Source: an uncultured Porphyromonadaceae bacterium
GTDB taxonomy: Bacteria > Bacteroidota > Bacteroidia > Bacteroidales > Muribaculaceae
Direction of reading: 5' to 3'
Length of the DNA stretch: 64,000 nt
NCBI GenBank assembly: GCA_947175545.1
Contig: CAMWNI010000011.1
Coordinates: forward strand, 1 to 64,000
Below, in pieces: positions 30,049-38,723 of this stretch. The notes below the pieces were generated by a model that saw nothing but the letters and a program-made list of their open reading frames with translations, searched no databases and was not told where the DNA came from. Position 1 is the stretch's first letter. Every line of letters begins with the position of its first letter. The position numbers and the translations under genes are program-made.

Positions 30049-32934
30049 ATGTTTCAACGATACTTTTATGTGATTGTGTTGCTGCTGGCCGGAACCTTAG
30101 GTGTTCCGGCCGCAGTTGTGAAAGGCGTGGTGACTGACCTCGCCGGAGAGCCGCTTCCGCAGGCCACTGTGCGCCTGCTGCGTGCCGATAAGGACTCGAC
30201 TTTTGTCAGCGCCGTTGCCTCTGACCTTGACGGACAATTCCGGTTCGCCGACGTCAAGAAGGGCCGCTATCTTGTCCAGGCATCTTATCTGGGCTATGTC
30301 AACGCTGTCAGCCCGGTCCGGATAACCGCTGACAATGCTGTGATGAACCTTGACTCGCTGAAGCTGCGCGAGTCGGGAATCTTGCTGAAAGAGGCAACCG
30401 TTATCGGAGTCGCCACTCCTGTCAAGGTGATGGAGGACACCATCGAGTACAATGCCTCAAGCTATACGACTCCGCCAAATGCCGTGGTCAGCGACCTTCT
30501 GAAGCGCCTCCCCGGCGTCGAAGTCGAAAGCGACGGCTCGATCAAGGCCCAGGGCCAGACCGTCAAGAAAATCCTCATTGACGGAGAAGAATTCTTTAGC
30601 GATGACCCCGCCGTAGCCTCAAAGAATATCCCCGTCAGCATGATTAAGAATGCTCAGGTAATCAACCGCAAGAGTGACCTTGCACGCATGACCGGCGTTG
30701 ACGACGGCGAAGATGAGATGGTCATCAACCTGACCGTCAAGCCCGGCATGAAAAACGGATGGTTCGGCCAGGCCGAAGCCGGCTATGGCACCTCCGACAC
30801 ATATAAAGGCTCCTTCATCGTCAATCGCTTTGTGAACAACAACCAGTTCACCGTTCTCGGCAATGCCAACAACATCAACGACGCCGGATTTACCGACGGA
30901 AACGGACAGCGATTCCGCCGTTTTGGAGGCACAACCGGCATAAACACAACCCGGAGCCTCGGCTTCAACTTCAACGTCGGCAGCAAGGTGTTGCGTGTCG
31001 GCGGCGAAATGCTCTACTCTCACAACGACCGATATAACACCTCGACTACCCATCGAACCAACCTTCTCCATGGCGGAAATACCTACGACGATGACTCTTC
31101 GCGTTCATGGGACAAAGGCCATAACTTCAAGGGCGGTTTCCGAATCAAATGGGAGCCTGACTCCTTCAACACCTTTGAATTCCGTCCGAACATATCTGTC
31201 AACATCAATGACAGCCGAAGCCTCTCAACCGCCCGTAACTACGATGACGAGGCCGATATTTCAAACAGCCGCAACATCAACCGGAGCCACGGAAACTCCT
31301 TTGAAGCCAACGGACGGTTAATCTACAACCATAAATTCCGCTCTCGTCGCGGACGCTCATTCTCCGTCAGCGCAAACTACTCGCTCTCCAATGTCCGCGA
31401 ACGCGAAACCGCCTGGAGCCGTAACGCTTACTGGAGTCTCGACAGGCTCATCGAGGGCGTTGAAGGAGTCAACGACTACGGCTCGTTCTACGAAGACTAT
31501 CAATACATAACAAACCATACCTGGAACAACGGAATCAATTCCCGGCTGAGCTGGGTTGAACCGCTCGGCGACGTAACCCGCGGCAACTTCCTTGAGTTCT
31601 CATACATGATGAACTATCGCTGGAGCAACGCCGACAAAATTGTAAACCACGATCCGCTCAACGAATACCTGACGCCCGAACAGGCCGCCGAACTCCGCGT
31701 CAACGACTGGAGCGTCTTTGGGCTTGACGACCGCTGGGCAGGTCTGGCCGACCTGGTCTATGACCCTGACAACTCAAACCGGTTCCGCAACGACTACTTC
31801 AACCAGTCGCTTCGCGTCGGTTACAAAAAAGTCAGCTCAAAGTATACCCTGAACGCCGGTCTCAGTTTCAACCCTCAGATGAGCAAGTCTGACAATCTGA
31901 CCAACCCCGCCAAGAATCTCTCGCAGTGGGTCTACAATTTTGCGCCATTTGCCCGGTTGAACTATAAATTCTCAAAGCAGACATCCCTCAACGTAAACTA
32001 TAACGGACGGTCTTCTCAGCCGTCAATCGCCCAGATGCAGCCGGTCGAGGACTCCTCGGACCCCATGAACATAATCCAGGGTAATCCGAACCTGAAACCC
32101 TCGTTTGCCCATAATCTCCGCCTGCGTTTCCAGACGTTCGATTCTGACCGTCAGCAGTCGTTCATGGTAATGGGTAATGCCTCATACACTCAGAATGCGA
32201 TTGCAACCGACGTCATCACCGACCGCGTCACCGGCGGGCGCTATACTTCCTATAAGAACGTCAACGGCAACTGGACGGCCGGACTCTTCTCCGTATTCTC
32301 CCGCCCGTTCGGTTCCTCAAAAGATTTCTCGTTCAATAACTATCTGGGCGCGAATTTCCAGCAGACCCGTGGCTTCATCTCCGGCGAAAGCAACACTGCC
32401 GGACGCACTTCTGTCAACGAGAGTTTTGCGGTCGCTTACCGTCCGGGCGATCTCGAACTTGAAATCAGGCCGCGCTATACTTTACAGCACAACAGCAACT
32501 CGATTCCGTCGGCCCGCAACACAACCGCCCATACTTATGGCGGAGCCTTTAACGGAACCTGGTACACCCGCTTCGGACTCGTCCTGTCTGCTGACTTGAC
32601 CTATACGGCTAACAGCGGCTACTCCGCCGGCTATGACTCCGACGAATGGATGCTGAACGCCTCCGTAAGTTATATGTTCCTGAAAGGCAAAAACGCAACC
32701 TTCGCAATCAAAGGCTACGACCTGCTGAATCAACGTCAGAGCATCAGCCGCTCCGAAACCGCTCAGGCAATCTCCGATATCAGCCGAAACGTTCTCGGTC
32801 GCTACGTAATGGCAACCTTCACTTACAAGTTCTCAACCTTTGCAGGAGGCAAAGTCCCCTCCACTGGCAACGAAGACTTCATGCGCCAAGGTCCCCCGCG
32901 CATGGGCGGCGGTCCCGGCGGCATGCGCCGCTGA
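30049..32934 (+). CDS. TonB-dependent-receptor-like outer membrane beta-barrel protein
   Basis: Signal peptide, CarboxypepD_reg-like domain (GVVTDLAGEPLPQATVRLL), plug (VSDLLKRLPGVEVESDGSIKAQGQTVKKILIDGEEFF), barrel, Gly-rich C-term PPRMGGGPGGMRR. Confidence 0.92.
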   Translation: MFQRYFYVIVLLLAGTLGVPAAVVKGVVTDLAGEPLPQATVRLLRADKDSTFVSAVASDLDGQFRFADVKKGRYLVQASYLGYVNAVSPVRITADNAVMNLDSLKLRESGILLKEATVIGVATPVKVMEDTIEYNASSYTTPPNAVVSDLLKRLPGVEVESDGSIKAQGQTVKKILIDGEEFFSDDPAVASKNIPVSMIKNAQVINRKSDLARMTGVDDGEDEMVINLTVKPGMKNGWFGQAEAGYGTSDTYKGSFIVNRFVNNNQFTVLGNANNINDAGFTDGNGQRFRRFGGTTGINTTRSLGFNFNVGSKVLRVGGEMLYSHNDRYNTSTTHRTNLLHGGNTYDDDSSRSWDKGHNFKGGFRIKWEPDSFNTFEFRPNISVNINDSRSLSTARNYDDEADISNSRNINRSHGNSFEANGRLIYNHKFRSRRGRSFSVSANYSLSNVRERETAWSRNAYWSLDRLIEGVEGVNDYGSFYEDYQYITNHTWNNGINSRLSWVEPLGDVTRGNFLEFSYMMNYRWSNADKIVNHDPLNEYLTPEQAAELRVNDWSVFGLDDRWAGLADLVYDPDNSNRFRNDYFNQSLRVGYKKVSSKYTLNAGLSFNPQMSKSDNLTNPAKNLSQWVYNFAPFARLNYKFSKQTSLNVNYNGRSSQPSIAQMQPVEDSSDPMNIIQGNPNLKPSFAHNLRLRFQTFDSDRQQSFMVMGNASYTQNAIATDVITDRVTGGRYTSYKNVNGNWTAGLFSVFSRPFGSSKDFSFNNYLGANFQQTRGFISGESNTAGRTSVNESFAVAYRPGDLELEIRPRYTLQHNSNSIPSARNTTAHTYGGAFNGTWYTRFGLVLSADLTYTANSGYSAGYDSDEWMLNASVSYMFLKGKNATFAIKGYDLLNQRQSISRSETAQAISDISRNVLGRYVMATFTYKFSTFAGGKVPSTGNEDFMRQGPPRMGGGPGGMRR

Positions 32935-32953
32935 TTCCCCGCGAAAGAAAAAA

Positions 32954-32996
32954 CGAGAGGCTGCATCTCACACACAATCGGTGATGCAGCCTCTCG
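32954..32996 (-). terminator. Hairpin terminator between convergent genes
   Basis: Perfect 14-bp CGAGAGGCTGCATC (32954-32967) / GATGCAGCCTCTCG (32983-32996); on the minus strand followed by TTTTTTCTTTC. Confidence 0.8.
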
Positions 32997-33004
32997 CTCT
33001 ATAT

Positions 33005-33111
33005 AAAAAAGGGGAAATTCGGGACCGGTAATCGTTGTCGCAACGTCGCCGGATGCTATCTCAAAAACTTAGGTACTTGTTCACACAAAAGAATGCCCGA
33101 TTTCCCTTTTT
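33005..33111 (-). other. Candidate structured RNA element in the 3' region of the minus-strand gene
   Basis: Outer near-palindrome AAAAAAGGGGAAATTCGGG (33005-33023) / CCCGATTTCCCTTTTT (33096-33111), inner CCGG...CGTTG-tcg-CAACG...CCGG (33025-33052). Confidence 0.45.
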
Positions 33112-33121
33112 GTCTCACTGT

Positions 33122-35197
33122 TCAAAGGCAAACCTTGACAGTCTGATTGCCCTGACGCTTAATGAACAGACCCTTTGACGGAGCAACGACGCGGCGGCCC
33201 TGAACGTCAAACCATTCGGCCTTGCCGTTGCCAATCTCTACTTCGCTGATCGTGGTGGTATCGGCGTTGCTGAACGAGAGCGATACGGGTTCGCTCTTCA
33301 ACTGGGTTTCGGGGTTGAAGGCATAGTAGGTCAGAGTGCCGTTCTTGTTGACGGTGAGAGTTGCGCTGTGGGTCGGAACGTGAGTAAATCCGGCGTGGAT
33401 GTCTTCTTCCGCTTCGCCGTCGAAGTAGATTGCTTCCTCAGGAGCCTCGACGTGCTTGTGGTAGATATGGTGTCCTTCCTCGGCGGTCAGAGTAATTTCA
33501 ACCGAACCCTGCTGAAGGTCAATCGGAGACTCAAAGTCTTCGACGTCCTTGCCGTTAACCAGAACTACAGGAGCCGCAGGCGCAACCGGTTCAACAACCG
33601 CAGGCTTCTTGTAGAAAACATCAAATCCGGTAATCTGAATTGCTTTGCTGCTGGTGAGCAGGAAATATTTGAAGTCGCCGGTCGGCGTAAACGTAAATGT
33701 CATGTTATCAGATGAAATCTCGGGTGACGCAGATACGGTGACAGTGTTCTCAGGGAATCCAACCGCAATATCTTTCGCCGACGAGGTAGACTCGGTAAGA
33801 ACGCCGGGTGTATTACTGAATTCAATGTCATTTATTTTTTCGTTAGCAGTCTCGTAGGTCCGAATAATAATCTTTGCGATAATCAATCCGTCAGGATTGT
33901 CAATAATAGTGATACCTGAATTTATGCCGTTCCCTGTCGTTGCTGTATTGATTTGAATTCCGTTGCTGACGCTTGCTTTGGCGGCATAAGTTACGTTTGT
34001 CGCGTTGCTTTTAAAGGTGTATGCAGCATATGCTGGTCCACTCATTTTAAAGGCCTCGGCTGTGATGGCAAGGTCGCCTTCGGGTTTTTCGCTGACGGTG
34101 ATGGTTTCGATTGCGCCCTCGCTATCAATATAGCCGTCCTTGCTTGCAACGGCTTCGATCGTGTAAGTGCCGGGGGTTGAGAAGGTGATGGAAACGGGAG
34201 AGTCACCCTCGCCCTCAAATTCATCATCACCGCTGACAAAATACATAATGGTCGAACCTTCGGTCGAAGTGATGGTCACTGATTCGCCGGCGTGGATTGC
34301 GGTGGCGGAGAAGGTCGGGGTTGCGCATGCTTCGGGCGCTTTGATAACGATTGTGTAAGAAACGGTTGCGGCTTTGTAAGTGTCATCACCCTCAAATGTG
34401 GCGGTGATGGTTGCTGTGCCTTCCGCGTCTTCGAGGAGGATATCGCCTGTTGTTTCGTCAACAATAATAGCGATGTCTTCGTTAGATGAAGAGTAGGTAA
34501 CGGTTACGCCGTTGGGGTTGTTGAGCTTGGGAGCGACGAAACTGCTGACATTGTAGCCCAGAATGAGTTCGTAAGATGCCTGGCCGTCAAACGAAAGTTC
34601 AGGCTCTCTCTTTCCGGTAGTGCTATCGCTGTAATCAATCGAAATGCTGCAAAACTTGAAGCCGCCGTTTGCAGTTGTGCTGGTATTTGTGTTGGAGAAT
34701 GTAATCACAATTTCGCCTGACGCATTTGGAGTACATGTGATTTCCTGTTCCTCCACCGTTGTGCCGGGTATGGCTGCTGCGAAATCTTCAGTAAAGTCTC
34801 CAACGGTTATATTTGCGTCATATTTACTGGCTTTCGCTCCTCCGGCAATCTTGACGGTGATTTTTTCAATGGTTTTGCCGGCGTAATTCTCCTTGCTTGA
34901 TAAAACGATTTTCGAAGCAGCCTTTTTGGCTGAGCCGATTAATATGCCTGCGGGAATACTACCATCGTTTGTTATGGTAGGTGCGGAGCTTGCGGCCAAG
35001 GAGGTTATGCTGATATTCCAAGTCTGTTCGTTTGCCGCGTTTTTATTAAACGTAATGGGTGAAGCCTGATCGGCTGTGACTTTCGAGAAATCATGAGATG
35101 TGTACGCTCCTTTTTTAACCTCATACGACCAATTGTCGGCCACGGCTACACAATATGTACTTGCCATGGCGAGCAGTGAAAGTAGTAGTTTTTTCAT
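33122..35197 (-). CDS. Secreted protein with chitobiase C-terminal-like/Ig-like regions and T9SS sorting-like C-term
   Basis: MKKLLLSLLAMASTYCVAVADNW signal; Big_2-like YSSSNEDIAIIVDETTGDILLEDAEGTATITATFEGDDTY; C-term WFDVQGRRVVAPSKGLFIKRQGNQTVKVCL. ORF track start (35281) is upstream of the likely start. Confidence 0.82.
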   Translation of the reverse strand: MKKLLLSLLAMASTYCVAVADNWSYEVKKGAYTSHDFSKVTADQASPITFNKNAANEQTWNISITSLAASSAPTITNDGSIPAGILIGSAKKAASKIVLSSKENYAGKTIEKITVKIAGGAKASKYDANITVGDFTEDFAAAIPGTTVEEQEITCTPNASGEIVITFSNTNTSTTANGGFKFCSISIDYSDSTTGKREPELSFDGQASYELILGYNVSSFVAPKLNNPNGVTVTYSSSNEDIAIIVDETTGDILLEDAEGTATITATFEGDDTYKAATVSYTIVIKAPEACATPTFSATAIHAGESVTITSTEGSTIMYFVSGDDEFEGEGDSPVSITFSTPGTYTIEAVASKDGYIDSEGAIETITVSEKPEGDLAITAEAFKMSGPAYAAYTFKSNATNVTYAAKASVSNGIQINTATTGNGINSGITIIDNPDGLIIAKIIIRTYETANEKINDIEFSNTPGVLTESTSSAKDIAVGFPENTVTVSASPEISSDNMTFTFTPTGDFKYFLLTSSKAIQITGFDVFYKKPAVVEPVAPAAPVVLVNGKDVEDFESPIDLQQGSVEITLTAEEGHHIYHKHVEAPEEAIYFDGEAEEDIHAGFTHVPTHSATLTVNKNGTLTYYAFNPETQLKSEPVSLSFSNADTTTISEVEIGNGKAEWFDVQGRRVVAPSKGLFIKRQGNQTVKVCL

Positions 35198-35239
35198 TGT
35201 TTTTTGTGTGGATATTGTGTTATAGATAGGTTTATTGCG

Positions 35240-35270
35240 CAAAGGTACGACATTAACTACCCCCCCCCAA
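35240..35270 (-). promoter_or_regulatory. Promoter with 9-bp poly-G spacer tract
   Basis: Minus strand TTG (35270-35268), 20-nt spacer containing the G run (plus-strand C run 35260-35268), TACCTTTG (35247-35240). Confidence 0.6.
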
Positions 35271-35347
35271 TTTTTTAACAAGTTTTAACATGATTGCCCC
35301 GAATTTAACAATTGCCGTTTTCCGCTTTTGATTTCCGTACGGTAATT

Positions 35348-35379
35348 TTTGCATTTTCCGTCGGGTTTTCTTAAATTTG
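35348..35379 (+). promoter_or_regulatory. Promoter of ilvA
   Basis: TTTG (35348-35351), 20-nt spacer, TAAATTTG (35372-35379). Confidence 0.6.
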
Positions 35380-35419
35380 CGGTGCAAAACAACAAAATCA
35401 ACCAACCAAAACTACTGTT

Positions 35420-36616
35420 ATGCTTGATCTTAGTGAAGTCTTTAAAGCTTCGCGTGTGCTAAAGGGCGTTGCCCGTCGCACTCCGATTATGTTTGCCTCA
35501 CGCATCAATCCTGAGGCCAAAGTGCATCTGAAATGCGAGAACCTGCAAAACACCGGCTCTTTTAAACTGCGCGGCGCTTACTACAAGATTTCGCAACTCT
35601 CCGAAGAGGAAAAGGCTCGCGGCGTGATTGCCTGCTCGGCCGGTAACCATGCCCAGGGGGTTGCCCTCGGAGCCTCCCGCAACGGCATCAAGTCTATCAT
35701 CTGCCTGCCTGCCGGCGCCCCCATCAGCAAGGTTGAGGCTACTAAGGGCTATGGCGCGGAAGTGTGTCTTGTCCCCGGTGTGTATGATGATGCCTATGCA
35801 AAGGCCGTTGAACTCAAGGAGGAGAAAGGTTACACTTTTGTTCACCCCTTCGACGACGAAAAGGTGATTGCCGGCCAGGGTACGATAGGCCTGGAAATCA
35901 TCGAGGATTTTCCCGAAGTGGAGGCTGTGATTGTCCCCATTGGCGGCGGCGGTCTGATTGCCGGCGTTGCCTTTGCAATCAAGTCGCTTCGCCCGGACGT
36001 TAAGGTCTATGGCGTGCAGAGCGAAGGCGCCCCGTCAATGTATAATTCAATCAAGGAGGGCAAGCGCGTCCATCTCGATTCCGTCAAGACCATTGCCGAC
36101 GGCATCGCCGTTAAGGAACCCGGCGAAAACACCTTCAATCTGATTCGTCAGTATGTCGACGAAATCGTGACCGTCAGCGAAGACGAAATTGCAGCCGCGA
36201 TCCTGACCCTGATGGAACAGAAAAAACTCGTCAGTGAGGGTGCAGGCGCTGTCAGTGTGGCCGCCGCAATGTTTAATAAAGTGCCGGTCAAGGGCAAAAA
36301 CGTCGTGTGCGTCGTTTCGGGCGGAAACATTGACGTTACGGCCCATAACCGCGCCGTGCGTCGCGGCCTCGTCAAGAGCGGACGCGACTGCTCGCTCATT
36401 CTTGACCTTCAGGACAAGCCCGGTCAGCTCAGCGGAGTCATGAACATCATTGCTCAGCAGGGCGGCAACGTGATCAGCGTTGTTCACGAACGCAACGCCG
36501 AGGATACCGACGTGAACGGATGCATGCTTCACGTTGAAATCGAAACCCGCAACCACGAACACATCGCCGAAATCAAAGCGGCTCTGAAGGAAGGCGGCTT
36601 CAAGATTGTGAAATGA
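35420..36616 (+). CDS. ilvA: Threonine ammonia-lyase with C-terminal ACT-like domain
   Basis: PLP lysine motif ENLQNTGSFKLRGAYYKI, SAGNHAQGVA, PIGGGGLIAGVA; C-terminal ACT-like region. Confidence 0.94.
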   Translation: MLDLSEVFKASRVLKGVARRTPIMFASRINPEAKVHLKCENLQNTGSFKLRGAYYKISQLSEEEKARGVIACSAGNHAQGVALGASRNGIKSIICLPAGAPISKVEATKGYGAEVCLVPGVYDDAYAKAVELKEEKGYTFVHPFDDEKVIAGQGTIGLEIIEDFPEVEAVIVPIGGGGLIAGVAFAIKSLRPDVKVYGVQSEGAPSMYNSIKEGKRVHLDSVKTIADGIAVKEPGENTFNLIRQYVDEIVTVSEDEIAAAILTLMEQKKLVSEGAGAVSVAAAMFNKVPVKGKNVVCVVSGGNIDVTAHNRAVRRGLVKSGRDCSLILDLQDKPGQLSGVMNIIAQQGGNVISVVHERNAEDTDVNGCMLHVEIETRNHEHIAEIKAALKEGGFKIVK

Positions 36617-37458
36617 ACGACTATCGCGAACTCCGGCTTGACTTGACGCCTTGCTGCGAGGATGCCACAGACGTTATGGCGGCCCTCCTTGCCGACGCCG
36701 GCTACGAATCATTCGTGGCCGACGCCGAGGGGCTTACCGCTTACGTCAAGTCGGAACTTTATGATGAAGAGGCGCTCGGGAATGCCCTGGCCCTCTTCCC
36801 GTTTGAGGCTGAGATTAGCCGCCGGGTAACCACAATCGAAGGACAGGACTGGAACTCGGAGTGGGAAAAAAACTATTTCAAGCCAATTGTTGTCGGAGAG
36901 CGGTGTGTTATCCACTCGTCGTTTCACTCTGACGTGCCTTCGGCCGAATACGACATAGTGATTGACCCGAAAATGGCATTCGGAACCGGACATCATGCAA
37001 CCACGTCGCAGGTAATCGCGGCCCTGCTCGAAATTGACGAGCGCGGGCTGACCGTCACTGACATGGGTACCGGAACCGGAATCCTCGCCATTCTGTGTGG
37101 AATGCGCGGCGCGGCCGAAGTCAACGGAGTTGAAATCGATCCGGCCGCCTATGAGAACGCTGTCGAGAACATAGCCCTTAACCGCTCGCAGAACGTTCGT
37201 CTTCATTGCGGCGATGCGTCCGTACTTCCCTCTTTGCCGAAGGCCGACCTCTTTATCGCTAACATCAACCGGAATATCATTACGGGTGATATTGACCGTT
37301 ATGTCGCCGCTATGAAACCGGGCGCCACAATGATCCTCAGCGGATTCTATGAACATGACATTCCGGTCATCATGGAGGTCGCCGCGCCGCTCGGCCTGAG
37401 CGAAACGGCCCATACGGTCCTGAACGACTGGTGCTGTCTCCGCCTCAAGTTAAACTGA
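36613..37458 (+). CDS. prmA: Ribosomal protein L11 methyltransferase
   Basis: DPKMAFGTGHHATTSQVIAALLE, DMGTGTGILAILCGMRGA, FIANINRNII. Confidence 0.94.
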   Translation: MNDYRELRLDLTPCCEDATDVMAALLADAGYESFVADAEGLTAYVKSELYDEEALGNALALFPFEAEISRRVTTIEGQDWNSEWEKNYFKPIVVGERCVIHSSFHSDVPSAEYDIVIDPKMAFGTGHHATTSQVIAALLEIDERGLTVTDMGTGTGILAILCGMRGAAEVNGVEIDPAAYENAVENIALNRSQNVRLHCGDASVLPSLPKADLFIANINRNIITGDIDRYVAAMKPGATMILSGFYEHDIPVIMEVAAPLGLSETAHTVLNDWCCLRLKLN

Positions 37459-37519
37459 TACCTCCTCCCTCGCTCCCCTCCACGCATTTTTTATTGTTTC
37501 ATTTTCCATTGTTCACTTC

Positions 37520-38323
37520 ATGAATCATTCTCGCGAAGAAAAAATAGAAGCCCTTGGACGGGTAATCGACGTACTGGACCGCCTCCGAAAGGAGTGTCCG
37601 TGGGACCGCGTGCAGACAAATCTGTCGCTGCGCCCCAACACAATTGAGGAGGTCTATGAACTTGCCGACGCTCTCATTGCCGAGGATGACGCCAATATCC
37701 GCAAGGAACTTGGCGACGTTCTGCTTCATGTGCTGTTCTATTCGCGTATTGGCGAGGAAAAGGGCGCGTTCGACATTGTTGACGTCTGCGATGCCCTGAA
37801 CGCCAAGCTGATCTATCGCCACCCCCATGTGTTTGGCGAAGTAAAGGCCGAGGATGCCGAAACCGTCATGAACAACTGGGAGGCGCTCAAACTCAAGGAA
37901 AAGGGCGGAAACAAAACCGTGCTGGCCGGAGTCCCGGCTGCGCTGCCGGCCCTGGTCAAGGCTTTCCGGATTCAGGAAAAAGCCGCCCATGTCGGCTTCG
38001 ACTGGGAAAACCGCGAGGATGTCTGGGACAAACTTCTTGAGGAACTCGCCGAGTTCCGTGCCGAGGCAATCTGCGGCGACAAAGAGGCAATGGAGGCCGA
38101 GATGGGCGATATATTCTTCGCTCTGGTCAACGCCGCCCGTCTCTATGAAATCAATCCTGAAAATGCTCTGGAGCGCACCAACCGAAAGTTCATCTCGCGC
38201 TTCAACCATATTGAAAAGCGTGCGGCTGAAGAGGGGCTGAACCTCAAGGACATGACCCTTGGCCAGATGGATAAATTCTGGAACGAAGCGAAGGCGCTGG
38301 AGAAAGGAGAATCTGATGCGTAA
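37520..38323 (+). CDS. mazG: Nucleoside triphosphate pyrophosphohydrolase MazG
   Basis: LDRLRKECPWDRVQTNLSLRPNTIEEVYELADAL, ELGDVLLHVLFYSRI, duplicated MazG fold. Confidence 0.95.
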   Translation: MNHSREEKIEALGRVIDVLDRLRKECPWDRVQTNLSLRPNTIEEVYELADALIAEDDANIRKELGDVLLHVLFYSRIGEEKGAFDIVDVCDALNAKLIYRHPHVFGEVKAEDAETVMNNWEALKLKEKGGNKTVLAGVPAALPALVKAFRIQEKAAHVGFDWENREDVWDKLLEELAEFRAEAICGDKEAMEAEMGDIFFALVNAARLYEINPENALERTNRKFISRFNHIEKRAAEEGLNLKDMTLGQMDKFWNEAKALEKGESDA

Positions 38324-38723
38324 TGCTATTTTCATTACGGCTATGCTGCTCCTGCTCGGTATTGCAGTCGCAAAAGGAACCGGACGGGTCTTCAGATCGC
38401 AGACTGCCGAAAAACCGAAACACGAATTGCGCATCGAGATTGACAGCATCTGCTGTCGGGAAGACTTGAGCCGGGTATACTGCCGTGCAATCGGATTGCC
38501 AAACACGTCGGACCGTATTGACGCAGTCAGCCTCAACGGCAAAATCAACGCGACGGATATCGACCCCATTGATTTCCAACGCTCATTCCAGTGGGAAGAA
38601 GATGGCGTTCTGACGCTTGAAATTGACTTCCCTGCCCTCAAACGCAAACCCGGCAATTTCTATCTGGAGTTCCTGACTCCTTACGGAATTGTCAGGGGTG
38701 CATATGCCGCTGAAACGAAATGA
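38316..38723 (+). CDS. Hypothetical exported/membrane-anchored protein
   Basis: MRNAIFITAMLLLLGIAVAKGTG signal/TM; overlaps mazG stop and topB start. ORF track start (38259) is internal to mazG. Confidence 0.7.
   Translation: MRNAIFITAMLLLLGIAVAKGTGRVFRSQTAEKPKHELRIEIDSICCREDLSRVYCRAIGLPNTSDRIDAVSLNGKINATDIDPIDFQRSFQWEEDGVLTLEIDFPALKRKPGNFYLEFLTPYGIVRGAYAAETK

Noticed and set aside
35198-35281. N-terminal extension of the 719-aa ORF reading through the poly-G tract
   Set aside because: The extension MLKNWGGVVNVVPL... lacks a signal peptide and covers a good promoter; the start at 35197 gives a normal signal peptide. Hence the tract is treated as promoter DNA, not coding.
37499-38656. 385-aa minus-strand ORF over mazG and the DUF gene
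   Set aside because: Antisense to two overlapping genes with clear products; no motif of its own.
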